Translations under genes and position numbers: made by a program
Source of the DNA: Methylomarinum sp964442675
GTDB lineage: Bacteria > Pseudomonadota > Gammaproteobacteria > Methylococcales > Methylomonadaceae
DNA: 13,537 nt
Reading direction: 5' to 3'
Assembly (NCBI GenBank): GCA_964442675.1
Contig: CAYUAE010000049.1
Span: 1-13,537, forward strand
The notes under the pieces: model-generated
Databases searched by the model: none
What the model was told of the DNA's origin: nothing
The model's input: only the letters and a program-made list of their open reading frames with translations
Part shown: positions 1 to 7,160 of the stretch, one piece after another
How positions within the stretch are numbered: position 1 is the stretch's first letter
How the letters are laid out: each line of letters begins with the position of its first letter

Positions 1-1428
1 GCTGGCGTCGTTTTTTTCGCCCTGTTCGGACACAGGCCGCGTATTGGTCGGATCAATATAAAATTTAATGCCTTTGCCCTGTTGATGTCATTATGGCTGG
101 CATTGAACGTGCATGAATCCGGCACCCTGGTATCTGAAGGGCTTTATTTTCTGGTTGATTCCTTCAATGTGTATTTGATTGTTCTGACCGCTTTTGTCGG
201 TTTGACGACATCGATTTTTTCCGCACCCTATATGCGGCATGAACAACAAAAAGGACGTCTGACGGAAAAACGCCTGCGTTTGTATTATTCGATGTACCAG
301 GGCTTTATGTTTGCCATGTATCTGGTGCTGACCACCAATAACATGGGAATATTATGGGTGGCGATGGAAGCGGCGACACTGGCGACGGTCTTGCTGGTGA
401 GTCTGTATCGGACGCCGGAATCGATCGAGGCGGCCTGGAAATACTTTATTTTATGTGGTGTCGGCATTGCCCAGGCCATGTTTGGTACGGTTTTGCTGTA
501 TTATGCGGCGATGCAGATCAGCGATGCCGAAAATGCGCTGGCCTGGACGGTACTGATTCAAAATGCAAGCCAGCTGGATCCTGAAATCCTGGAAATATCA
601 TTTGTTTTCATGTTGGTCGGTTATGGCACCAAAATTGGCCTGGTGCCTCTGCATAACTGGTTACCTGATGCGCATTCGGAAGGGCCAACGCCTATGTCGG
701 CTGTATTGTCAGGGCTGTTATTGAATGATGCCTTGTATGCGGTGGTTCGAAATAAAATGTTAGTCGATGGCGCAACGCAAAGTCATATTGCAGGCTATCT
801 GATGATGGGGTTTGGCCTGTTGTCATTTCTGGTCGCGGCCATCTTTTTGCATCGGCAGCAGGATATAAAGCGATTGTTCAGTTATTCATCGATTGAACAT
901 ATGGGGCTGATGACATTTGCATTTGGTATGGGTACGCCATTTGCAACATTCGCGGCCTTATTGCATATGACAGTGCATTCATTAACCAAATCGGCCATTT
1001 TTGTCACGGTCGGTCATGCCGCCCAGATTGCAGGCACTCAACGTATCGAAAAAATCCGTGGATTGATTAAGACTCAGCCCAGTGTCGGTTGGGGGTTGTT
1101 GATTGGAACTCTGGCTATTGCCGGCTTTCCGCCTTTTGGTGTCTTCACCAGTGAGTTTCTGGTATTGCTGGCAACGATGCAAAGTTATCCCTGGTTAACG
1201 CCATTTTTGTTACTGGGTATCGGTTTGGCCTGTGCCGGTTTGTTCCGCAATATTCAACCGATGGTTTATGGTAAACGTCCGGAAGGCCAACAGGCGGTTG
1301 AGGCTAATTTATGGCCGGTGATTATTCATTTGGTTCTGGTTTTGTGGTTGGGGCTTTCGATTCCACAATCGTTATCAGACTGGTTTAATCAGGCAACGAT
1401 TTTAATTTCAGGGAGTGCACCATTATGA
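1..1428 (+). CDS. HyfF/NuoL-like proton-pumping membrane subunit of an Ehr/hydrogenase-4-type complex (5' partial)
   Basis: Integral membrane subunit of the Mrp/NuoL/NuoM/NuoN antiporter-like family, closest in style to HyfF; family members move protons across the inner membrane coupled to electron transfer. The frame is open from the first base, so the true start lies upstream; a TTG/ATG pair at 82-87 is internal and would cut off a membrane helix. Numbering from that TTG, family features are visible: Glu96 in a mid-membrane helix (VAMEAATLA), Lys120 (AAWKYF), the TKIGLVPLHNWLPDAHSEGP stretch with Lys184 and His191, Lys303 in the helix HSLTKSAIF, and Glu358 near the C-terminus. The protein is hydrophobic throughout with many predicted helices. 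Its stop overlaps the next start (ATGA, 1425-1428), so the two are probably translationally coupled. NuoL itself is less likely because the downstream partners are fused NuoCD and NuoB types as in Hyf/Hyc operons. Membrane-antiporter family certain; exact subunit name fairly sure. Confidence 0.88.
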   Translation, partial: AGVVFFALFGHRPRIGRINIKFNAFALLMSLWLALNVHESGTLVSEGLYFLVDSFNVYLIVLTAFVGLTTSIFSAPYMRHEQQKGRLTEKRLRLYYSMYQGFMFAMYLVLTTNNMGILWVAMEAATLATVLLVSLYRTPESIEAAWKYFILCGVGIAQAMFGTVLLYYAAMQISDAENALAWTVLIQNASQLDPEILEISFVFMLVGYGTKIGLVPLHNWLPDAHSEGPTPMSAVLSGLLLNDALYAVVRNKMLVDGATQSHIAGYLMMGFGLLSFLVAAIFLHRQQDIKRLFSYSSIEHMGLMTFAFGMGTPFATFAALLHMTVHSLTKSAIFVTVGHAAQIAGTQRIEKIRGLIKTQPSVGWGLLIGTLAIAGFPPFGVFTSEFLVLLATMQSYPWLTPFLLLGIGLACAGLFRNIQPMVYGKRPEGQQAVEANLWPVIIHLVLVLWLGLSIPQSLSDWFNQATILISGSAPL

Positions 1429-2999
1429 GTCAGTCATGGCGCGATATGTTTTCACAGATGCTATCGAGCAATCAGATCAGCCACAAGCCATCTTTGATTC
1501 AGGATACTACACTGTGGCAAATTGAATCCTCTCAATGGCAGCAGGCGGCCAGACTGGCTAAAGACCTGTCTGCACGTTGGGTGGCCGGTTGGGCAGAGCA
1601 GCTTGAGGCGGACTTTAATGTCAATGCCTTGCTGGAAAAAGACGGCGATTATGTGTTGTTGAGGACAACGGTTTCTGAACGGCATCCGCAATTACCGTCA
1701 CAATCGACCGTTTATGCGGCAGCTAATCGCAGTGAACGGCATACACAGGATTTGTTAGGGGTTCATTTTACAGATTGTCCCGATCACAGACCCTGGATCA
1801 GACATCAGGCCTGGCATAAACATGAGTACCCTCTGCGCAAAGACTTTCCATTGGGCGGTCAGCCTCAGGCCATTACACCGCCCGATATGGATTATGCGTT
1901 TGTCAAAGCACGCGGCCATGGTGTGTACGAAATCCCGGTAGGTCCGGTTCATGCGGGTATTATCGAACCTGGGCATTTTCGCTTTCAAGCGGTGGGCGAA
2001 ACCATTTTGAATCTGGAAGAACGCTTAGGCTATGTGCATAAAGGCATTGAAAAGCTGGCGGTTGGCCGCAGCCCTGAAAAACTGGCACGACTGGCGGCGC
2101 GGATTTCAGGCGATAGCACAGTCGCACATGCCTGGGCGGCCTGTCAGGCGATGGAGCAGGCCGCATCTGTCGAAATTCCGGAGCGGGCAGCCTGGTTGCG
2201 TGGCATCGCCTGCGAACGGGAGCGGATTGCCAATCATCTGGGGGATATTGGTGCCATTTGTAACGATGTCGGTTTTGCCTTCGCTCAAATGCAATTTTCA
2301 AGACTCAGGGAACAATGGCTCAGGCCACAGTTGAGCGATTTCGGCCATCGTTTAATGATGGACTATATCGTTCCGGGCGGCGTCAGTCACGATATAAACC
2401 CTGATGCCTGTGAGCGGCAATTACAGGCATTGAAAACATTGCGTCGGGAGCTGGATGATATTGTGCCGGCTATCGATATGAATTCTTCACTGGAAGACAG
2501 GCTTTACACAGCCGGTTATTTATCGCCACAAACCGCGCAGGATTTTGGTGCAGTGGGCTATGTCGGTCGTGCCAGTGGACAGGATTTTGATGTGCGTCGA
2601 GATAAGCCTTATGCGCCTTATCATGCTTTGCAATTTAATGCCGTGCTGGAAGACCAGGGCGATGTGGCTTCCAGGGTTTGGGTCAGAGTGAAGGAGATTT
2701 TTGCGTCTATTAAGTTGCTCAGGCAAATGCTGAGTCAGTTACCTGAAGGTGCAATCAAAGCGGACTGGAAAATGCCACAGGCTCAGGCTGAAGGACTGGC
2801 GATGATTGATGGTTGGCGTGGTGAAATTATCAGCTATGTGCGCTTTGACGAGGATAATCGTATCCGTCGATTTTATGCGCGGGATCCGAGCTGTGTAAAC
2901 TGGCCGGCATTGGAAAAAATTGTGTTGAACAATATTGTGCCGGATTTTCCGGTTTGTAATAAATCATTGAATGGCTCGTATTCCGGCCACGATTTATAA
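1425..2999 (+). CDS. Fused NuoC-NuoD/HyfG-like large subunit lacking [NiFe] ligands (Ehr-type)
   Basis: Peripheral large subunit of a complex I/group 4 hydrogenase-related complex, 524 residues. Residues about 1-145 are a NuoC-like domain (SERHTQDLLGVHF at 103-115, then PLRKDFPL at 136-143). Residues about 150-524 are a NuoD/HycE-like domain (GPVHAGIIEPGHFRF at 173-187, LGYVHKGIEKL at 201-211). In group 4 hydrogenases the active site is held by an N-terminal RxCGxC and a C-terminal DPCxxC. Here these positions read RISGDS (226-231) and DPSCVN (487-492), so all four ligand positions have changed; Cys490 is one position out of register. Hydrogen chemistry is therefore not expected; the protein fits the Ehr class. 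A GGGAG ribosome site lies at 1411-1415, and the start overlaps the previous stop by four bases. Family certain; redox partner and reaction unknown. Confidence 0.9.
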   Translation: MSQSWRDMFSQMLSSNQISHKPSLIQDTTLWQIESSQWQQAARLAKDLSARWVAGWAEQLEADFNVNALLEKDGDYVLLRTTVSERHPQLPSQSTVYAAANRSERHTQDLLGVHFTDCPDHRPWIRHQAWHKHEYPLRKDFPLGGQPQAITPPDMDYAFVKARGHGVYEIPVGPVHAGIIEPGHFRFQAVGETILNLEERLGYVHKGIEKLAVGRSPEKLARLAARISGDSTVAHAWAACQAMEQAASVEIPERAAWLRGIACERERIANHLGDIGAICNDVGFAFAQMQFSRLREQWLRPQLSDFGHRLMMDYIVPGGVSHDINPDACERQLQALKTLRRELDDIVPAIDMNSSLEDRLYTAGYLSPQTAQDFGAVGYVGRASGQDFDVRRDKPYAPYHALQFNAVLEDQGDVASRVWVRVKEIFASIKLLRQMLSQLPEGAIKADWKMPQAQAEGLAMIDGWRGEIISYVRFDEDNRIRRFYARDPSCVNWPALEKIVLNNIVPDFPVCNKSLNGSYSGHDL

Positions 3000-3008
3000 G
3001 GAATTATC

Positions 3009-3557
3009 ATGTTGAGACTGTTTAGTAAAACGCTGAAAACCGGTGTCGTGACAGAACGGGTTAAAAAACCCAAGTCTGATGAACTGGAACAATTGGGGAT
3101 TGAGGTTAAACAGCAGATTGACCGTTATTTTAAAGGCAGTCTGGCGATTCGTGAGGTTGATGCCGGTTCCTGTAATGGCTGTGAATTGGAAATCCATGCT
3201 TTGAACAACCCGATATATGACGTCGAACGCTTTGGCGTCCATTTTGTCGCTTCACCGCGTCACGCCGATGTGTTATTGGTGACAGGGCCTGTGTCGCGTC
3301 ATATGCAAACCGCTTTGTTGAGAACCTGGCAGGCTACACCCGAACCTAAATGGGTGATTGCCGCGGGTGATTGTGCGGTGTGTGGGGGTGAGTTTGGCGA
3401 GAGTTACGCATGCTGTGGGGGTGTCGATAAGGTGATTCCGGTCGATGTGACCATCCCAGGTTGCCCGCCGACGCCGGAGATGCTGCTCAAAGGCATATTG
3501 GGCTTGATAAACGGAGTAAAAACCCGGTCACAGCCGTTGGCTGCCCGCCAAAAATAA
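3009..3557 (+). CDS. NuoB/HyfI-like [4Fe-4S] small subunit
   Basis: Small electron-transfer subunit of the same complex, 182 residues. It carries the N2/proximal cluster pattern of the NuoB and hydrogenase small-subunit family: CNGCE with Cys55 and Cys58, GDCAVCGG with Cys122 and Cys125, Cys135-Cys136, and the closing VTIPGCPPTPE with Cys152. The CxxC form (CNGC) is that of group 4 hydrogenases and Ehr proteins, not the tandem CC of complex I NuoB. It would take electrons to the quinone- or active-site region shared with the large subunit, on the cytoplasmic face of the membrane. AAGGAA at 2998-3003 is a good ribosome site six bases ahead of the ATG. The gap from the large-subunit stop is nine bases. 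No HyfH/NuoI-like two-cluster ferredoxin gene lies between these subunits, so if the complex has one it is encoded elsewhere or upstream. Confidence 0.9.
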   Translation: MLRLFSKTLKTGVVTERVKKPKSDELEQLGIEVKQQIDRYFKGSLAIREVDAGSCNGCELEIHALNNPIYDVERFGVHFVASPRHADVLLVTGPVSRHMQTALLRTWQATPEPKWVIAAGDCAVCGGEFGESYACCGGVDKVIPVDVTIPGCPPTPEMLLKGILGLINGVKTRSQPLAARQK

Positions 3558-3559
3558 CG

Positions 3560-4948
3560 ATGAATCGTTTAATTTACAGGCCAGTTGTCGTGATTGGTCT
3601 GTTGCTGGGTATTCTGGCTTTGAGTGAATTAGTGGCTTTGAGCGGAATGAGCTGGAAAAACCTTCAGCGTATCGACCGTCTTAAACAAGAGATTGTTCAA
3701 AGCCATCAATTAGAGCAATTATTGTTTATTTTGCAAGACCAGACGCCCAGTAAGCTCGCCAAACAAAAATTATTGCAGGCATTTTTGCATAATCAGCCCC
3801 AGATACCGGATGAAACCCGAATATTGCTTGAGCGGCTGCAGACTATCTTGTCGCATCAGCCAGGTCGCATTGATAAAAACACCATTCTGCCGGTTTTACA
3901 CAAAACCTTATCGGCTCAACTAAAAGCCGAGGAACAACTGCTCGACAAGATTTATGCCAATAACGAACTGGAACTGAAGCTGGCTATTTTAGTGCCGACG
4001 GGTATCGTTTTGTTATTTTTGCTGGTGGGACGGTTTTATTTCAAGCGTTTCGTGACAGAGCCGATCAACAACCTGGAGCGCTTGTTGACTCGTCTGGCCG
4101 AAGGCAGTCGGCAGCCTGTAGAGCCGGGTAAGACCGATCCGGCCATCAAAGCCTTGTTCGATAGCTATAACCGTCTGGTCAATCGCTTGCGTGAACTGGA
4201 GCAGGAACATCAGCAACATACCGCCTCGCTGGAGCAGGAAGTCCGCCAGGCTACGCATAGTCTATTGGAACAAAGTCATAGTCTGGCACGCGCAGAACGC
4301 TTAGCGGCTGTAGGCGAGTTGGCGGCCAGTGCGGCGCATGAATTACGCAACCCGTTAGCCGGTATACAGGTTGCGCTGGAAAATATGTGCCAGGAGTGTC
4401 AGGACCAGGATATGTGTGAACGCTTGCAATTGGTGCATAATGAGATCAAGCGCTTAACCGGTCGTTTGAATGATTTACTGGTTTATTCCAGGCAGCAGCC
4501 CGAGCAACCTGCTCACTTCATTTTATATGACTGGATTAAGGATCTGATCACCTTGTTGAACTATCAAATCGATGAAAAAATCCATATTAAGCTTGAATGC
4601 GATCCAGCCATTGAGGTGTTTTTACCTAAAAATGAATTACGCCAGGCATTATTAAACTTGATTTTGAATGCAATACAGTCAATTGGCGACCAGGCCGGAA
4701 CGGTCACCGTTCGGGTAAACATCGAAAACAAACAGCTTATTATTGATGTACTCGATACTGGCGCCGGTTTTTCTGATGAGTTTTTGCAACAGGGGATTCG
4801 TCCCTTTGCCAGTCACAAAAAACATGGTACAGGTTTAGGGCTGCCGATGGTATTACGATTTGCCAGAGCGCATGGCGGTGATTTAAGCGTGTGGAACACA
4901 GAGCAGGGTTTGGCCTGTGTGCGCCTGACCTTAGGCTATTTACAATGA
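3560..4948 (+). CDS. Membrane sensor histidine kinase (NtrB/ZraS-like class)
   Basis: Sensor half of a two-component pair, 462 residues from the ATG at 3560. The frame is open further upstream, but an earlier start would overlap the NuoB-like gene by about 100 bases, and this ATG begins a natural signal-anchor. Visible layout: TM1 at about 8-28, a helical periplasmic segment at about 30-138 without cysteines, TM2 at about 141-161, HAMP-like linker and coiled coil at about 162-248, DHp with phospho-acceptor His260 in AAHELRNPLAG, then a HATPase_c domain with N-box Asn370 (LILNAIQS), DTGAGF (399-404) and GTGLGLPM (423-430). An unusual Cys cluster (Cys277, Cys280, Cys286) sits in the DHp hairpin. 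It starts two bases after the NuoB-like stop with no clear Shine-Dalgarno, suggesting coupling, and its stop overlaps the regulator start (ATGA). The stimulus is not evident from sequence. Confidence 0.93.
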   Translation: MNRLIYRPVVVIGLLLGILALSELVALSGMSWKNLQRIDRLKQEIVQSHQLEQLLFILQDQTPSKLAKQKLLQAFLHNQPQIPDETRILLERLQTILSHQPGRIDKNTILPVLHKTLSAQLKAEEQLLDKIYANNELELKLAILVPTGIVLLFLLVGRFYFKRFVTEPINNLERLLTRLAEGSRQPVEPGKTDPAIKALFDSYNRLVNRLRELEQEHQQHTASLEQEVRQATHSLLEQSHSLARAERLAAVGELAASAAHELRNPLAGIQVALENMCQECQDQDMCERLQLVHNEIKRLTGRLNDLLVYSRQQPEQPAHFILYDWIKDLITLLNYQIDEKIHIKLECDPAIEVFLPKNELRQALLNLILNAIQSIGDQAGTVTVRVNIENKQLIIDVLDTGAGFSDEFLQQGIRPFASHKKHGTGLGLPMVLRFARAHGGDLSVWNTEQGLACVRLTLGYLQ

Positions 4949-6330
4949 TAAACAGTTTGTTATTGATAGAAGATGAAATTCTTCTGGGCAATGAAATCGC
5001 CCGCTATTTTCAGAAGAAAGGCTGGGAGGTTCAGATTGCCCGTGATTTGAGTCAGGCGAAGTCTTTGTTAGACAATCAACAGTTTGATCCTTTGGTCATC
5101 CTGTCCGATATGAATCTGCCGGATGGCAATGCGCTGGATTTTATGGCGCATTGTAAAGATGGATTGCCGCGTTGCGAATGGCTTTTTTTAACCGGTTTTG
5201 GCAGTGTTTCTGATTCGGTTCGTGCCGTGCGGCTGGGCGCCTATGATTTTATCGAAAAGCCGTGTGATCTGGAACGCTTGAATATGCTGGTCGAAGGCGC
5301 AGCGCGTAGCGCCCGTATTCAGCGCCGGCTGGAGAACGAAACACAACGCCAAAACAGCCGCTATACCCTCAGTACCTTGAGCGGTAAAAGCCCGGCCATG
5401 CAACAATTGCGCGAAATGGTCCGGCAAATGGCAAAAGTGCCGTTTTCAAGTTTGATTATTACCGGTGAAACCGGAACCGGTAAGGGGCTGGTGGCCCGGG
5501 TGCTGCATTATTCCGGGCGTCGCGCTAACATGCCGTTGATTGAAATCAATTGCGCAGCGTTACCGCATGAATTGCTGGAAGCGGAATTATTCGGCTATGA
5601 GGCGGGAGCATTTACCGGCGCTAAAAAACGCCGTCGTGGTATGTTTGAACTGGCACATTCTGGAACCCTGTTTCTCGATGAAATCGGGGAAATGGATTTA
5701 GAGTTGCAAGGTAAGTTGCTCAAGGCCGTGGAAGAGTTACGCATCCGTCGGCTTGGCGGCGAACAGGAAATTGATGTCGATGTGCAAATTATCGCAGCTA
5801 CTCACCAGGATTTGCGTCAGCGCGTAAAAGAAGGCCGGTTCAGAGAAGATTTATACCATCGCCTGAATGTCATCAATATACAGATACCCCCTTTACGCGA
5901 CAGGATGGAAGATTTGCCCGACCTGGTTCATCAGTTTATCGCTGAAAACAATACCAAGTCAGGTAAACAGGTACGACATATTCCAGATCGCGTCTGGCAC
6001 AAGCTGGAAAATTATGATTGGCCAGGCAATGTCCGGGAATTACGCAATATTATCGAACGTTGTGTGTTATTGGCATCGGGTGAAGAGTTTCCGGAGCAGT
6101 GGCTACAACTGGCGTTGCCGGCCGATACGCCAGCTGTCGAGCCGGTTGGCGGTGCGGGTATTTTATTACCGCTTGATGGCAGTTTGAGTTTACAGGACAT
6201 GGAAAAATTTATTATCCAGAAGGTACTGGAGAAAACCGACCATAATGTTACCGCAGCCGCCCGAATGCTGGGTACAACCCGCGAAACGTTGCGTTATCGA
6301 GTACAAAAATATCATTTAACCGGGCATTAA
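4945..6330 (+). CDS. Sigma-54-dependent response regulator (NtrC/ZraR-like)
   Basis: Transcription activator of the NtrC family, 461 residues. The receiver domain spans 1-120 with acidic residues Glu9-Asp10, phospho-acceptor Asp55 (LSDMNLPDG), Thr83 and Lys105. The central AAA+ domain spans about 145-380: Walker A GETGTGKG at 174-181, the sigma-54-contacting GAFTGA at 221-226, and Walker B TLFLDEIGEM at 241-250. A Fis-type helix-turn-helix ends the protein (NVTAAARMLGTTRETLRYR). All parts needed to activate sigma-54 promoters are intact. The start ATG at 4945 overlaps the kinase stop by four bases; the frame is open 54 bases further up but inside the kinase gene. Formate hydrogenlyase and Hyf operons are driven by sigma-54 activators (FhlA, HyfR); here a phospho-receiver version sits next to the complex, so control of this operon is a reasonable inference. 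The target promoter is not in the window. Confidence 0.95.
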   Translation: MINSLLLIEDEILLGNEIARYFQKKGWEVQIARDLSQAKSLLDNQQFDPLVILSDMNLPDGNALDFMAHCKDGLPRCEWLFLTGFGSVSDSVRAVRLGAYDFIEKPCDLERLNMLVEGAARSARIQRRLENETQRQNSRYTLSTLSGKSPAMQQLREMVRQMAKVPFSSLIITGETGTGKGLVARVLHYSGRRANMPLIEINCAALPHELLEAELFGYEAGAFTGAKKRRRGMFELAHSGTLFLDEIGEMDLELQGKLLKAVEELRIRRLGGEQEIDVDVQIIAATHQDLRQRVKEGRFREDLYHRLNVINIQIPPLRDRMEDLPDLVHQFIAENNTKSGKQVRHIPDRVWHKLENYDWPGNVRELRNIIERCVLLASGEEFPEQWLQLALPADTPAVEPVGGAGILLPLDGSLSLQDMEKFIIQKVLEKTDHNVTAAARMLGTTRETLRYRVQKYHLTGH

Positions 6331-6333
6331 CGT

Positions 6334-6361
6334 GTAGGGGCACGGCGTGCCGTGCCCCTAC
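6334..6361. repeat. GC-rich perfect palindrome between convergent genes
   Basis: Two 13-base arms, GTAGGGGCACGGC (6334-6346) and its exact reverse complement (6349-6361), are separated by only GT. It begins three bases after the regulator stop and ends 13 bases before the comF stop on the other strand. No T-run follows on either side, so it is not a textbook intrinsic terminator, although so strong a hairpin may still end or protect both messages. From memory, very similar GGGGCACGGC/GCCGTGCCCC palindromes occur as dispersed intergenic repeats in varied bacteria; only one copy is seen here. Confidence 0.7.
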
Positions 6362-6374
6362 AGTTCCATCGCAT

Positions 6375-7076
6375 TTAAGCCCGTGCACAAACCCAGATCC
6401 AGACGTGGCCAGCGCCGGCTTGCTTTAAAACCTTCACCAGCTCAGAGGCTGTGGCACCTGTTGTCATCACATCATCGAAAATAACGATGTTGGAACCTTG
6501 CGGGAATGCGCTGACGCTAAAGGCATTGCGAATGTTTTTGTGCCGTTGTTTGGCGTGCAAAAGGCTTTGCTGCTGCGTGTATTTGATGCGCCGACAGAGA
6601 TTGGGGTGCAGCGGAATCTCGAGCTGTCGGGCGACCGTTGTGGCAATTTCCTGTGATTGATTAAAGCCTCGCTGGCGATAGCGTTTAGGATGTAGTGGAA
6701 CGGGGACGATAAAATCTGGTAACGGATGTTCAGGGGGCAAGTGATCGACAAACAGCTGACCCAGCAAGCGTGCATTTTTGACCTGTCGATGAAATTTCAG
6801 GCCGGTAATCAGCCAGCGTATACTGTGTTGATATAAAAAAGGGGCGCTCACCTGTTGATAACGCGGTGTTTTTTTCAAGCATTGACCACATAATTGCATA
6901 TGATCGGTCTTAGCTGTTAAAGGCATTGCACAAAGACGACAATGGCATGTGTTTAACATCAAATCGGCATAACAGGCGGTGCATATATCTTTATTCTCAA
7001 ACCCTGCCTGATCGCACACGATGCAGGTCGGTGGGAACAGCTTGTATTGTATAAATTTAAGCCAGTTGTTTACCAT
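6375..7076 (-). CDS. comF: ComF family protein (phosphoribosyltransferase-like)
   Basis: A 233-residue ComF-family protein. The N-terminal third has a zinc-finger-like set of cysteines (Cys18/Cys21, Cys32/Cys35, Cys44/Cys46/Cys49, Cys63/Cys66). The C-terminal two thirds are a type I phosphoribosyltransferase fold with the PRPP-binding motif VIFDDVMTTGATA (198-210) and the family signature VPVPLHPKRYRQRGFNQS (124-141). In naturally competent bacteria ComF supports DNA uptake in the cytoplasm; outside those its role is unclear, and no other competence gene is nearby. It is convergent with the response regulator and divergent from bioB. The only ATG start (7076) has no clear ribosome site, and codons 2-4 lie inside the left half of the predicted BirA operator. 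A comF gene also neighbours the bio operon in other gammaproteobacteria (bioH-side in E. coli, as gntX), so the linkage is familiar. Confidence 0.93.
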   Translation of the reverse strand: MVNNWLKFIQYKLFPPTCIVCDQAGFENKDICTACYADLMLNTCHCRLCAMPLTAKTDHMQLCGQCLKKTPRYQQVSAPFLYQHSIRWLITGLKFHRQVKNARLLGQLFVDHLPPEHPLPDFIVPVPLHPKRYRQRGFNQSQEIATTVARQLEIPLHPNLCRRIKYTQQQSLLHAKQRHKNIRNAFSVSAFPQGSNIVIFDDVMTTGATASELVKVLKQAGAGHVWIWVCARA

Positions 7077-7098
7077 TTGATGTGGTTCAGGTTGACAA
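7066..7098. promoter_or_regulatory. Predicted BirA (biotin repressor) operator
   Basis: Half-sites TTGTTTACC (7066-7074) and GGTTGACAA (7090-7098) are 15 bases apart. The proteobacterial BirA box is TTGTAAACC and GGTTTACAA separated by roughly 14-16 bases; the matches are 7/9 and 8/9. The right half continues as AAGTC, like the E. coli bio operator. The site lies immediately upstream of bioB and covers the -35 element, where bound biotinoyl-AMP-BirA would block RNA polymerase. The consensus is from memory; binding is an inference. Confidence 0.72.
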
Positions 7099-7120
7099 GT
7101 CGATAAAATTTGTTGAATAT
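7092..7120 (+). promoter_or_regulatory. Probable bioB operon promoter
   Basis: A perfect -35 TTGACA lies at 7092-7097. With a 17-base spacer the -10 is GAATAT (7115-7120), which is weak. An alternative -10, TAAAAT at 7104-7109, is a better hexamer but lacks a good -35. Either choice overlaps or abuts the predicted BirA operator and would give a short leader before the bioB ribosome site. Confidence 0.5.
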
Positions 7121-7146
7121 TGCCGCTCTTAGTTTAACCTTTTTGC

Positions 7147-7151
7147 AGGAG
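7147..7151 (+). promoter_or_regulatory. bioB ribosome binding site (fixes the start)
   Basis: AGGAG lies nine bases before the ATG at 7161. The same frame is open back to a TTG at 7110, but that TTG has no Shine-Dalgarno and lies within the promoter region, so 7161 is preferred. Confidence 0.8.
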
Positions 7152-7160
7152 ATTGCTCGT

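Noticed and set aside
1960..2334. Overlapping open frames of about 100 codons on both strands within the large subunit gene
   Set aside because: Shadows of the NuoCD-like coding sequence; no ribosome sites or family features.
3370..3432. Repeated TGTGGGGGTG
   Set aside because: Explained by two Cys-Gly-Gly codon runs in the cluster-binding region of the NuoB-like subunit.
1425..3557. Calling the cluster a hydrogen-evolving hydrogenase-4
   Set aside because: The large subunit lacks every [NiFe] cysteine ligand, and no maturation genes are visible.
3461..3559. Upstream extension of the histidine kinase by 33 codons
   Set aside because: It would overlap the NuoB-like gene and place a polar stretch before the first membrane helix; ATG at 3560 fits far better.
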